Positions 16,974 to 25,950 of a DNA stretch of 64,000 nucleotides are shown piece by piece. How positions within the stretch are numbered: the stretch's first letter is position 1; every line of letters starts with the position of its first letter. The stretch covers positions 1,116,001 through 1,180,000 of the forward strand of contig NZ_SMGP01000002.1 of assembly GCF_004339745.1 (NCBI RefSeq). The letters are read 5' to 3'. A program made the position numbers and the translations under genes. A model generated the notes under the pieces. It was not told the origin of the DNA. It saw only the letters and a program-made list of their open reading frames with translations, and did not search any database. Source of the stretch: Paraburkholderia sp. BL9I2N2. Lineage in GTDB: Bacteria; Pseudomonadota; Gammaproteobacteria; Burkholderiales; Burkholderiaceae.

Positions 16974-17702
16974 TTAAACCATATCTTTAGCCGGGTAGAT
17001 AGACACGGCGCTCGCCACACCGTTACTGCTGGCGGGATCGATCAGTCGAAGCGTCGAGATGCCGTAACTAAAATCGAAACGCGGCTGCAATGCCATATCC
17101 CGCAAAGCGTGGAGAACGAGTCGCGCCAAGCCCGATGAGGTTGCACGAACAAGCTCTGAACGGCCATTGGAATCGTAAGGTGTCGAAGCAGCGCCAGACA
17201 ACCGCCATAGGAGAGCGTTAACGCTTTCCCGCGTGAACGCGTGCTGCCGCTTGCCGGTTACGCCTCGTTTCAGGCAAATTTTCCAGATAGCATGCAACTC
17301 CCCGTCGGAGGCGAGCCCGAGCACTTCTTTTGTTTCACACCACGACATTTCCCCATCCAAGGGTAATGCTGGTGGTCCCGTCGACGGTCGCACTTGGACC
17401 GCGGAAAGCGCTCTCTTCGCGACCTCGCACACATGGCCCTTTATTGAAAGGAAATCTGCCAACATGATCCGTGGATGCTCACGCCCCGATCCACGATGAA
17501 CCAGATCGATCAGAAGTTGAACCGCCCGATCATCGTTGCGGTATAGAGCAAAGGCCGCGTCACTCCATTCAGCATCCTCGAGTTGACGAGTAATATCCGC
17601 CTCCTCTAGATAACCGAAGAGAGTCGCTATATTCATGAATTTTTTGTCATGCCCCAAACGCAGAGCGCGCACTATTTCGGAACAGCCACGTACACGTGGC
17701 AT
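16974..17702 (-). CDS. hypothetical protein, possible TniQ/TnsD-like C-terminal remnant
   Basis: 242 residues, not confidently recognised. A C-terminal part resembles a winged-helix arrangement (ETKEVLGLASDGELHAIW, then HAFTRESVNALLWRLSG), similar in style to the tail of TniQ/TnsD transposition proteins; the N-terminal zinc finger of that family is absent. Neither ATG 17702 nor ATG 17636 has a good ribosome-binding site. Just upstream on the same strand a second frame stays open from about 17880 to a TGA near 17641 (KVRFFALNPDQVKDWF is legible), so the original gene may be frameshifted. It may be a broken mobile-element gene. Confidence 0.4.
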   Translation of the reverse strand: MPRVRGCSEIVRALRLGHDKKFMNIATLFGYLEEADITRQLEDAEWSDAAFALYRNDDRAVQLLIDLVHRGSGREHPRIMLADFLSIKGHVCEVAKRALSAVQVRPSTGPPALPLDGEMSWCETKEVLGLASDGELHAIWKICLKRGVTGKRQHAFTRESVNALLWRLSGAASTPYDSNGRSELVRATSSGLARLVLHALRDMALQPRFDFSYGISTLRLIDPASSNGVASAVSIYPAKDMV

Positions 17703-17861
17703 TTCCTGACGCTTGCTGCGTTGCGATCAACGTAGTCTGTCTCGATTCGGATACCGTGTGTGATTCGAATGCCTGGGGATATTGGTGCCGAAACCAATCC
17801 TTCACCTGATCAGGGTTGAGCGCAAAGAATCGGACCTTCAGCCGCAGCTGGGCGAAGCGCT

Positions 17862-18248
17862 TTATGGCAGTACGGGTAGCTCTAGCGCTTTTTCCACAGC
17901 CCTAATCAATGCGGGGCCGTCCAACGGCTTTTTCAGGTAGCCTGCCGCACCTCTCGCGAAAGCCTTCTTGCGGACGGCCGGATCGTCGTGCCCGGTCATG
18001 AGGATGATGGGCACGCCAGTCGGAGCCAGGCGGCGCTGCAATTCCAGCCCGTCGATCCCTGGCATCTGGAAGTCCACGATCACGCAGGCGAGGTGGCACG
18101 AAGGTCCCGACGACGGCGTGCTCAGAAATGCCTCGCCACTGGGAAAAGTCTCCGCCTCTAGCCCGAAAGAGTGCAGCAAACGCTTGAGGGCGCGGCGAAC
18201 TGATTCGTCATCGTCGACCACCGCTACGATTCGATTGAAGTTGACCAT
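17862..18248 (-). CDS. single-domain response regulator receiver (FixJ-type)
   Basis: 128 residues that form only a receiver domain. The acidic pocket is VVDDDES (11-17), the phosphoacceptor Asp59 is in VIVDFQMPG, the switch Thr85 is in ILMTGHDD and the conserved Lys107 in YLKKPL. No output domain follows, unlike FixJ/NodW regulators with a LuxR HTH. It could signal through protein contacts or act as a phosphate sink. No histidine kinase is in the window. The ribosome-binding site is poor. Confidence 0.85.
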   Translation of the reverse strand: MVNFNRIVAVVDDDESVRRALKRLLHSFGLEAETFPSGEAFLSTPSSGPSCHLACVIVDFQMPGIDGLELQRRLAPTGVPIILMTGHDDPAVRKKAFARGAAGYLKKPLDGPALIRAVEKALELPVLP

Positions 18249-18474
18249 TTAACGTCGCGATAGCCGTTTGTAGCTGAAGCATGACTGGGGATCAGTCGAT
18301 GCACTCTAGGGCTTTGATGCACCGCCAGCACACCCGGTAGCGCAACTCAATCGACTATATTCCAAAGGTCTGACAGACGCCTTACGGGCCACGGGTAGAC
18401 TGTTGTGCGAGTTAAACCCGTCTGCGAATGACGCTTCGTCCGATAAGTTTGTTTATACGTTTTGCGAGGACGCA

Positions 18475-18717
18475 ATGACATCAGACTTCGAGGCAACAGT
18501 CGTCCCAGGCGGAGAATCGGCCGGGCAATTCGACGCCGCGTGCGACTACGTGCGTAACATGGCGCAAGCGCGCTGCGCAGCCGTGATCGTTATCGACGGC
18601 GAGTTGGGATCGAGCTATCCCGTGATGAGCCCGCTTGAAGCGCAGGTACTCTTGCCAGACACATTGCAGAAGATGGCAGATACCTTACGCGGCCAGGTCG
18701 CGAAAAATTTGCAGTAA
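18475..18717 (+). CDS. small conserved-looking hypothetical protein (80 aa)
   Basis: Starts at ATG 18475 with GAGGA 5 nt upstream. Readable features are an acidic N terminus, a helix CDYVRNMAQARCAAVIVIDGE and a C-terminal helix DTLQKMADTLRGQVAKNLQ. Codon use fits neighbouring genes. No domain was recognised; there is no signal peptide or membrane segment. Confidence 0.6.
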   Translation: MTSDFEATVVPGGESAGQFDAACDYVRNMAQARCAAVIVIDGELGSSYPVMSPLEAQVLLPDTLQKMADTLRGQVAKNLQ

Positions 18718-18994
18718 CTAGCGGGTCTCCCCGCCTCGCGAGCAGTTCAAGCGGCCAATCGCGATGGGCCGGCAGTGCTAACGTAGCGGCCTTTCGGGTT
18801 AGGCCAGCGACGGTCGCCTCATGGCCAGTCTCAGTCTGACGCGGTCGGCTCAGATCGACCCACAAGGGACGATCGCGGTTAGCGGAAGCGGACACTGGCG
18901 AGCAGCGTCGACGACGCCCGATGCTCCTATCCGAATTCCTACCCCAAGCCCATCCGCGACGGTACGGTTTGAGTGCTTGCCGGCCTTCGGGCGA

Positions 18995-20188
18995 TCACAC
19001 GATATCAAGCTCGGGGGCATCCCGCGTCTGACCTAATGGCTCCGTGACCACCCGGTTCCTCCCCGCGCGCTTCGCCGCATAGAGCAGGTGATCGGCGCGC
19101 GCCAGCAACGCCCCGACCGCCTCGCCAGGCCGATACCGGGCAATGCCGGCACTCGTCGTAACGCACAGCGTAGCCTCGATTTCATTGAAGCGTGAAGACT
19201 CCAGCACGGTGCGCAAGCGCTCGGCGATCTGATACGCGAATTTGTCGTCAGCGCCCGGCAGCAGAAGCACGAACTCCTCGCCGCCAATGCGCGCCACCAC
19301 GTCTTTCTCGCGCACCGCAGCGCGCAGGATTGCGGCGAACTGGCGCAGCACCGCGTCGCCGGCCGCATGCCCATAACGGTCGTTGATGGATTTGAAGTTG
19401 TCGATGTCGAAAACGATCAGCGCGAGCGGATAGCTTCGCTTGTCCGCCACGCGGCGGCCCGCCATGCGTTCAAACGCGCGCCGGTTCAACGTTTCGGTGA
19501 GCGAGTCGAGATCGCGTTCGAGAGTCAGCCGGTCGATCACGTCCGACATCGCGGCGGCCAGCAGCACGAGCCCCAACACAGCGCCCATCAGGGCGAGCGA
19601 CAACTGCAGCAAGACCCAGAAAATGGTTCTCGCGAACGGCGCAGCGCTATGCGGCAAGGGTTGGATCGTAGTGAGCGGCGTCCTGATGAAAAAACTGGCG
19701 CCGAAGATCAGCAGCACCCAGAGAAGAACGTGGTTGACGGTGCGGCCATTGCAGCGTTTCCTGAAACGGACCGCGGTAAACACCATCAACAGCCCGGCGC
19801 TGAGATTCAGAATGTAGACGCGCACGAGCAGGTTTGACGTCACGAAGGAGAAGTAATACATGCCGCCCAGCACCAGCGCGAACATCGACGCATGCGTCGC
19901 TAGCCGCAAGTGAAGCCCTGCCCTGCGCAAAACACCTTCCGCCAACAGTTGAATGCTTAACACATAAAACGTTGCCGATATAAGCGCGTTCAATCGCCAT
20001 TCATCCGGTAGGTGACAGATCTGCACTGCCGAGCCGAGTGCGAAAGCAACAAATGAAGCGGAGAGAAAGCGCAGATAGCGCAGTCGTCTATCGTAGAGCC
20101 ATGCACAGGCAAAACCGAGCGAAAAGACGGCCGTGATACCTGGGATGATCAATTGAACGAGTTGATTGGGCGTTATCTGAGCGGGCAT
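18995..20188 (-). CDS. membrane-anchored diguanylate cyclase (GGDEF)
   Basis: 397 residues. Six or seven hydrophobic segments cover residues 8-210, forming an unrecognised membrane sensor region. The GGDEF domain follows (about 225-385): FDIDNFKSINDRYGHAAGD, then the active loop GGEEF at 302-306. An RxxD inhibitory site (REKD, 293-296) stands the usual five residues before it, so product inhibition by c-di-GMP is expected. It makes c-di-GMP from two GTP at the inner membrane. It is monocistronic; GGAG lies about 10 nt before ATG 20188. Confidence 0.94.
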   Translation of the reverse strand: MPAQITPNQLVQLIIPGITAVFSLGFACAWLYDRRLRYLRFLSASFVAFALGSAVQICHLPDEWRLNALISATFYVLSIQLLAEGVLRRAGLHLRLATHASMFALVLGGMYYFSFVTSNLLVRVYILNLSAGLLMVFTAVRFRKRCNGRTVNHVLLWVLLIFGASFFIRTPLTTIQPLPHSAAPFARTIFWVLLQLSLALMGAVLGLVLLAAAMSDVIDRLTLERDLDSLTETLNRRAFERMAGRRVADKRSYPLALIVFDIDNFKSINDRYGHAAGDAVLRQFAAILRAAVREKDVVARIGGEEFVLLLPGADDKFAYQIAERLRTVLESSRFNEIEATLCVTTSAGIARYRPGEAVGALLARADHLLYAAKRAGRNRVVTEPLGQTRDAPELDIV

Positions 20189-20611
20189 GTGGCTCGTTCT
20201 CCGCTGCCGGCCACGAAATCGCCGGGCCTATGGGTTGGCGGTTCTCAGGGCGTGCATCGTCAGCCGCCATTGACGACTCTCCCAAAAATGGACGTGGCAC
20301 CCGATATGGTCAGAGGATTGTACGCCTGGTGAGTGGGAGCCCTCGGGCAAGGTGATAGTGTCGCATCCGGTCTCGAGATCGGAATTTGATGCGCGCAGGA
20401 TTGTCAGCGATTCTTCTGACGTCGGCTAAGGTCCCTTATTGGCCCGACCTCTGCCTCAAGCGATCCTCATGTGCAGCACGAGCCCGGCGGTCGGCACCGC
20501 GCGACCCCAAAAGCGGACAGTCTGGCGAGACCCGCTACAAACTTTTCAGAAGATTGTCGATTTTCGATCGTCAGCTTCGTCGTCAGGTTATTCACACCCA
20601 AAGGATCTCCC
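20189..20611. other. intergenic region, diguanylate cyclase to YciI-like gene
   Basis: 423 bp between two divergent genes. It contains short degenerate pieces (for example CCCCAAAAGCGGACAG near 20510) similar in style to other spacers of this window. No RNA gene or credible coding frame was seen. Confidence 0.4.
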
Positions 20612-20983
20612 ATGAAATACCTCGGCTTGGCCTACTTCACCCCCGATAAATTCGCCGCGATGGCGCCAGACGACGTCAAGAAATTGGTGAGCCAATGCCC
20701 CGCATTGGACGACAAGATGCGGGCTACCGGCAAGGTACTGATTTCCGCATCGCTTGGCGATCTGGACAACTGGAGGACGCTCCGCCCGCACAGTGGCAAG
20801 ACGCACGTCACCGATGGGCCCTATACGGAGGCGAAGGAAGTCGTGGGCGGCCTGTTCATCATCGAGGCGGAGACCCATGACGAGGCGATGCGCATCGCCT
20901 CCATGCACCCGGCGGCCACGCTGGGCGAAGAAGGTGGATGGGTCGTCGAGCTTATCCCCGTGGATTTCTACTGGTCCCGCTGA
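20612..20983 (+). CDS. YciI/DGPF-domain protein
   Basis: 123 residues from ATG 20612 with AAAGGA upstream; the frame extends further up but the extra part is not protein-like. MKYLGLAYFTP, then VTDGPYTEAKEVVGGLFIIEA is the signature of the DGPF branch of the YCII superfamily, small dimeric ferredoxin-like proteins. They often lie beside ECF sigma factors, but none is adjacent here. The biochemical role is unknown. Confidence 0.88.
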   Translation: MKYLGLAYFTPDKFAAMAPDDVKKLVSQCPALDDKMRATGKVLISASLGDLDNWRTLRPHSGKTHVTDGPYTEAKEVVGGLFIIEAETHDEAMRIASMHPAATLGEEGGWVVELIPVDFYWSR

Positions 20984-21400
20984 GGGCTTGGACGCGTGTC
21001 TCAAATATGCGTTGGCGCTCTGTTCTCCTCAAACACCTTCACGGCTTCGTGAGTCATCGCGGCGATGCTACTTCTGGGCCGAGCGGCGACGCCTGTGATC
21101 GACGCCCATCGGCCACTCGACCTTCTACTTAAGAGACGCCCATTCGCGTGCTTCGTACGCCAACCGTCGAACCCATTTGAAAGCTTCGAAACAGGCCCCG
21201 TCCACTGCGACTATGCCCATCGAAAAACTGAATTGGGCGGGCGGCAGCGCGGTGCATCGATGTCCCTACCAGCACGCAGTGCGTTCGAGTCGCACGATCC
21301 GCGATGCCAGAGGTCGCCACTGTATGATGCGCGGACAAGTCTCCACGGATAAAGCTTTATGGATCATCAGCCAGTTATAGTGCCGCGCTCCAGCCGATTA
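20984..21400. other. intergenic region before the chromate transporter
   Basis: About 417 bp. No convincing gene. A second in-frame ATG for the next gene lies at 21359. Nothing resembling chrB, the usual chromate-responsive regulator gene, is present. Confidence 0.4.
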
Positions 21401-22597
21401 ATGGACGTGTTCGATGTTCTCAAGGTCTTCCTGAAATTGGGTCTGACGTCATTTGGCGGGCCGATCGCTCATCTCGGCTATTTCCGTCGTGAGTTCGTCG
21501 ACAGCCGGCGTTGGCTCGATGATGAGGCCTACACCGACCTGGTTGCGCTGTGCCAGTTTCTCCCCGGCCCTGCCAGCAGCCAGGTGGGGTTTTCGATCGG
21601 CCTTATGCGGGCTGGATGGCTCGGCGGTTCGGCTGCGTGGTGTGGTTTCACAGTGCCATCCGTTCTCTTGCTTATCGGTTTCGCTACGGTCGCCCCTGAC
21701 CTGGGAAGTGTCGCGGGGCAAGGCCTGATCCACGGCCTAAAATTGGTAGCAGTCGCAGTGGTTGCGCAAGCAGTGTGGGATATGGCGCGGCGCCTGTGCC
21801 CAGATCGTCAGCGAGCTGCCATCGCCCTTATTGCCATCGCGATGCTTGCCTTCTTGACGACGGTGTACGCCCAATTGCTGGTGATCGCACTCGGAGCGCT
21901 GCTCGGCGTCGTCTTTTGTAGGACGGAGGGTGCGCAAAGAGGCAGTGAACTGCACCCGGCGGTTGCCGCGTTGCGCGTTTCACCCGTGGTCGGATGGGTT
22001 GCGCTAGCGCTTTTCTTCGTCCTTCTCCTCGGACTCCCAACCTTACTGACTCTGCATAACACGCGCGGCATTCAGATGTTCGACGCTTTCTATCGTTCCG
22101 GAGCACTGGTGTTCGGCGGCGGCCACGTCGTCTTGCCATTGCTGCAACAACAGACCGTCGCGACAGGCTGGATCCCGCCGAGTGATTTTCTGGCCGGCTA
22201 CGGTGCGGCTCAAGCCGCGCCGGGACCACTGTTCACCTTCGCAGCCTTTCTCGGCTGGATGATGCCCGAGGCACCGCGTCACTGGGCTGGCGCCGCGCTG
22301 GCCACTGCCGGTATCTTTCTGCCCGGTCTGCTGCTGGTGATAGCCGCACTGCCTCACTGGCAATCGCTGCGCTCGCGCCCTGCCACGGCGGCGATGTTGA
22401 GCGGCGTGAACGCGGCGGTCGTCGGCTTGCTGGCTGCAGCGCTTTATTCGCCAGTATGGATCAGTGCGGTTCTTTCGAACGTCGACTTCGCTGTCGCGGC
22501 AGTCTGCTTCCTATTGCTTACCCGCTGGAAGGTACCGCCGCTCGCGGTCGTCGTGGTGTGTGCGTTCGCTGGAATCGCCGAGTTCGCTTTACGCTGA
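21401..22597 (+). CDS. chrA: chromate transporter ChrA
   Basis: 398 residues from ATG 21401 (ATG 21359 would add 14); neither start has a strong ribosome-binding site. It is a two-domain CHR protein: the N half has FLKLGLTSFGGPIAHLGYF and QFLPGPASSQVGFSIG, the C half repeats the pattern as FYRSGALVFGGGHVVLPLL and AAQAAPGPLFTFAAFLG. About 10-12 membrane segments. It exports chromate from the cytoplasm. No chrB or chrC gene is nearby, so regulation is not evident. Confidence 0.93.
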   Translation: MDVFDVLKVFLKLGLTSFGGPIAHLGYFRREFVDSRRWLDDEAYTDLVALCQFLPGPASSQVGFSIGLMRAGWLGGSAAWCGFTVPSVLLLIGFATVAPDLGSVAGQGLIHGLKLVAVAVVAQAVWDMARRLCPDRQRAAIALIAIAMLAFLTTVYAQLLVIALGALLGVVFCRTEGAQRGSELHPAVAALRVSPVVGWVALALFFVLLLGLPTLLTLHNTRGIQMFDAFYRSGALVFGGGHVVLPLLQQQTVATGWIPPSDFLAGYGAAQAAPGPLFTFAAFLGWMMPEAPRHWAGAALATAGIFLPGLLLVIAALPHWQSLRSRPATAAMLSGVNAAVVGLLAAALYSPVWISAVLSNVDFAVAAVCFLLLTRWKVPPLAVVVVCAFAGIAEFALR

Positions 22598-23454
22598 TCC
22601 GACGTCCGGACAAGATCCGGGCGCGCCCGCCTAACTCTGCGCCTCTCCGGACAAACGGTAACCGCAGATCGCAAACTCCCTGGCACGGTTCATCCGACTG
22701 GCAACGGCACGATATTAACCGGCTGCTTCGATAGCAACGATTGTCGACAGTCTGAGTGAGTAGATCGAATGACCGAAGGTGGCGGCGGATTCAACCGGTC
22801 GCTGTTTCATTTGCAACACCTCCGCTGCTCACGCAGATTCTAGGTGTTGCATCGACCGGTTGAATCCGCCACCCACTCCGGTCAGTGGACCTTCTCCAAA
22901 CCGGCCAGTCAGCCGAATCGAGGTTTTGCGCACTCGAGCACCACTAAGCGGCCGTTGGCGACCTCACCCAATCGGCCAGAAGGCGCCATTCGTGAGTTAA
23001 ATTGATTGGCCGCTCGAACGGCGGCTCCTATCGCGGAAGCTGCCGATCCGTGGCAACCGGGCGCCACGCATCTATTCGAGGTGCCCGCCCACCGCAGGGG
23101 TTCAGCGCATACTGTATCGACGCCCGGCTATCTGTTCGGCTGGCTTTGCCACAACATCACAATAACCTTGATGGCGAGGCAATCGCGGTCGGCCCATGCC
23201 GCGAGCAAATCTCCTACCAAAGATTTCACCCGGACACGCAAGCACCGCCCGGCGATGGCACCCGACGCTGGCCCCGCGTGAGCATTAGAAGTCGATGCGT
23301 TCCGGCCGGAACAACCGGTGCTTCCGCGCATCGCCCAAGCGTGCGAGCCACCTTCGCCGGCGATCAGACAGTCAGTATTTTGAGAGCGAATTCAAGCCCG
23401 ATATGCTGGGCGAGCGGTGGGTTTCCGGAGTTCCCTAAGCGCCGATCATGTTGC
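22598..23454. other. 857-bp non-coding, repeat-bearing spacer
   Basis: No credible gene between the convergent ends of chrA and the thiolase gene. It contains the nested inverted repeat described separately (22771-22883). The rest (about 22890-23400) is a mosaic of GGCCGTTGGC, ATTGGCCGCTCGAACGGC and similar fragments, which looks like degenerate dispersed intergenic sequence rather than decayed coding DNA. Confidence 0.45.
22771..22883. repeat. long nested inverted repeat
   Basis: Outer arms 22771-22801 and 22853-22883 match at 27 of 31 positions, including a perfect 18-bp core (GGCGGATTCAACCGGTCG). Inside them 22812-22821 and 22842-22851 are a perfect 10-bp pair with a 20-nt loop. The whole could fold into a long two-tier hairpin, or be two abutting inverted copies of an insertion-sequence end. 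Confidence 0.75.
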
Positions 23455-24663
23455 TTAGACGATCTCAATTGCCAGCGCCGTGGCCTCGCCGCCACCGATG
23501 CACAGACTCGCGACGCCTCGCGTCTCTCCGCGCTGGCGGAGTGCGCTCAGGAGCGCCACGACGAGGCGCGCTCCCGTTGCGCCGATCGGGTGACCCAGCG
23601 CGCAAGCACCTCCATGCACGTTCACGCGCTCGTGCGGAAGCGATAGTTCGCGCATGGCGGCCATGACGACCACGGCAAATGCCTCGTTAATTTCCCACAG
23701 GTCTACATCGGTCGCCTGCCATCCCACCTTGGCTAGCAACTTCTGGATCGCACCCACGGGCGCAGTGGTGAACCAGGCCGGCTCCTGAGACTGTGTGGCG
23801 TGCCCACGGATAACGGCCAGCGGTGTTAAACCACGCTCGTTCGCGGTGGACTGGCGCATCAGCACCACGGCCGCTGCACCATCGGCGATCGAGGCTGAAC
23901 TCGCCGCCGTGACTGTGCCGTCCTTTCCAAAGGCGGGTTTGAGGCTGGGGATCTTGGCCAGTTGTGCCTTCGCTGGCGCCTCGTCCTCGTCGACGAGTTT
24001 CTCGCCGCTGTGGCCCGGCACGGCCACCGGCGTGATCTCCCACCGCAACAAGCCGTCACGCTGCGCCTGTTGCGCGCGCAGCGTGGAGGTGCAAGCAAAG
24101 GCGTCCTGTGCATCGCGCGTGAAACCGAAGTGGCGCGCGCAGTCCTCGGCGAAGGTGCCCATAAGGCGGCCGCGGGAGGCGGGGCTGTAGTGATCCTCCA
24201 GGCCGTCGAAGAACATGTGGTCCAGTACCTGGCCGTGTCCCAGGCGCTGGCCCGAGCGGGCCTTGGGCAACAGGTAGGGCGCGTTGCTCATGGATTCCAT
24301 GCCGCCGGCCACGATCACCTGTTGACTCCCAGTCAGCAGCAGATCGTGCGCAAGCATCGTTGCCTTCATACCCGAGCCGCAGACCTTATTGATCGTGGTG
24401 CACCCCGCCGAAAGCGGCAAACCGGCTCTCAGCGCCGCCTGGCGTGCGGGTGCCTGCCCCAGGCCGGCGGGCAGCACGCAGCCCATGAGTATCTCGTCTA
24501 CCGCCTCTGGCTGCAGCCCTGCGCGATCGAATGCGGCACGGATGGCGCTGGCGCCGAGTTGCGGAGCCGTCAGCGACGCAAAGTCGCCCTGGAAGCCGCC
24601 TAGCGCCGTGCGTGCGGCACCGACGATAACGACGGGATCATCTGACGTCGAAGAGATAGGCAT
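23455..24663 (-). CDS. acetyl-CoA C-acyltransferase (thiolase)
   Basis: 402 residues from ATG 24663, which has GGAG 6 nt upstream. Thiolase catalytic residues are present: Cys95 in NKVCGSGMK (acyl acceptor), His358 in GHPIGATG, and Cys388 in LCIGGGEATA. The enzyme splits 3-oxoacyl-CoA with CoA or condenses two acetyl-CoA. It follows the SDR dehydrogenase on the same strand (152-bp gap), and the pair would do the last two steps of beta-oxidation of an acyl-CoA, with AraC-type control nearby. Chain-length preference cannot be told. Confidence 0.94.
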   Translation of the reverse strand: MPISSTSDDPVVIVGAARTALGGFQGDFASLTAPQLGASAIRAAFDRAGLQPEAVDEILMGCVLPAGLGQAPARQAALRAGLPLSAGCTTINKVCGSGMKATMLAHDLLLTGSQQVIVAGGMESMSNAPYLLPKARSGQRLGHGQVLDHMFFDGLEDHYSPASRGRLMGTFAEDCARHFGFTRDAQDAFACTSTLRAQQAQRDGLLRWEITPVAVPGHSGEKLVDEDEAPAKAQLAKIPSLKPAFGKDGTVTAASSASIADGAAAVVLMRQSTANERGLTPLAVIRGHATQSQEPAWFTTAPVGAIQKLLAKVGWQATDVDLWEINEAFAVVVMAAMRELSLPHERVNVHGGACALGHPIGATGARLVVALLSALRQRGETRGVASLCIGGGEATALAIEIV

Positions 24664-24815
24664 GCGAGTCTCCATCCGCCGCTGCGCGGCGGCGTTGCAA
24701 GGGGTGGGGAAAGTTTCGCAGTTCACGGGTCATCTGAGCCCTTCCGGGTTCGGCGACTCGACGAATTCAAGCAAGGCAGTAGCCGGAACAATGACGTGCG
24801 CTCAAGGCGCCGAGT

Positions 24816-25583
24816 TCACCTTGCCGCCATACGGATGGCGCCATCAAGGCGGATCACCTCGCCGTTCAGGTAGGTGTTTTCGAGAATGTGCAGCACAAGG
24901 CCCGCGAATTCTTCTGGCCGACCAAGGCGCGCGGGGAAGGGGACCATCTTCCCAAGAGCGTCTTGTACCTCGGTGGGCATGCCTTTGACCATTGGCGTCT
25001 CCATGATTCCGGGCGCGACCGCAAGCACGCGAATGCCATCGCGGGCCAATTCCCGCGCGATAGGCAGCGTCATCGCGACGACACCGCCCTTGGACGCAGC
25101 ATAGCCTGCTTGCCCAATCTGGCCATCGAAGGCGGCGACTGAAGCAGTATTGATGATCACCCCTCGCTCGCCATCGGTCTCGGGCGTGTTTCTGGCCATG
25201 CAGGCTGCGGCCAGCCGTACCATGTTGAAAGCGCCGATCAGGTTGACCTGAACGGTGCGCGCGAAACTCTCTAGCCGGTGCGGCCCTTCGCGTCCAAGCA
25301 CTTTCTCGGCGGGGGCGACGCCTGCGCAATTGATCAGCCCATGCAACGCGCCGACGGTGTCGCAAAACGCGTTCAACGCACGCTCGGCGCTCGCTGCGTC
25401 GGATATGTCAGCCTTGGCGAAGTGGGCATCGCGGCCGAGTTCTGCCGCCAGCGCAGTGCCGGCGTCCTGGTCCAGGTCTACAAGCAGCACCGAGGCGCCC
25501 CCCTCCACCAGACGGCGCGCCGTCGCGGCGCCCAGCCCTGAGCCGCCACCCGAGATGACGAATCCTTTGTGTTGAATCTGCAC
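24816..25583 (-). CDS. short-chain 3-hydroxyacyl-CoA dehydrogenase (SDR)
   Basis: 255 residues from GTG 25583, preceded by GGGAG at ideal spacing. The frame is open far upstream, but the extra N-terminal stretch is unlike the family, so the GTG is preferred. GFVISGGGSGLGAATA is the NAD-binding motif; LINCAGVAP, the Ser of NTASVAAFDG and the Tyr/Lys of GYAASKGG complete the SDR active site. Overall it resembles type-2 3-hydroxyacyl-CoA dehydrogenases (HSD17B10 group). It would oxidise 3-hydroxyacyl-CoA for the thiolase next door. Confidence 0.92.
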   Translation of the reverse strand: MQIQHKGFVISGGGSGLGAATARRLVEGGASVLLVDLDQDAGTALAAELGRDAHFAKADISDAASAERALNAFCDTVGALHGLINCAGVAPAEKVLGREGPHRLESFARTVQVNLIGAFNMVRLAAACMARNTPETDGERGVIINTASVAAFDGQIGQAGYAASKGGVVAMTLPIARELARDGIRVLAVAPGIMETPMVKGMPTEVQDALGKMVPFPARLGRPEEFAGLVLHILENTYLNGEVIRLDGAIRMAAR

Positions 25584-25950
25584 CGCTGTCTCCCAAAAGC
25601 AAGTATCCGGAGGCGCAACGGCCAGGCCCGTGCTTCGCCGGAAGCTCTGGATTCCGAAGCCATGGATGCCGCTTGCATGGTTCATGTGATATGGCCGCCA
25701 TGCTGTATGACCTCGTCCAACAGTGCCACACTCGCGACGACGAACTGAGCGGCCATGGTAAGCGGCAGGCGAGCGTACGCACATGCCCATAGACCTCTTC
25801 ATGTGTGTGCCCGTCGGACATATTGGGCGCGGCATGGGTCGCCCGCCGGCGTTCTTCGGCCGATGACTGCCCGCGTTCAGTCGGGTAGCAGGTTTGACTT
25901 GCGCCCGGCAGCGATTAACATCACCACACTTTCTGTGGGTACGCCTGACT
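25584..25950. other. shared promoter region, SDR and AraC genes
   Basis: 367 bp between divergent starts. No gene of its own. It should contain the operator for the AraC-type regulator; no clear repeat was picked out by eye. Confidence 0.4.
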
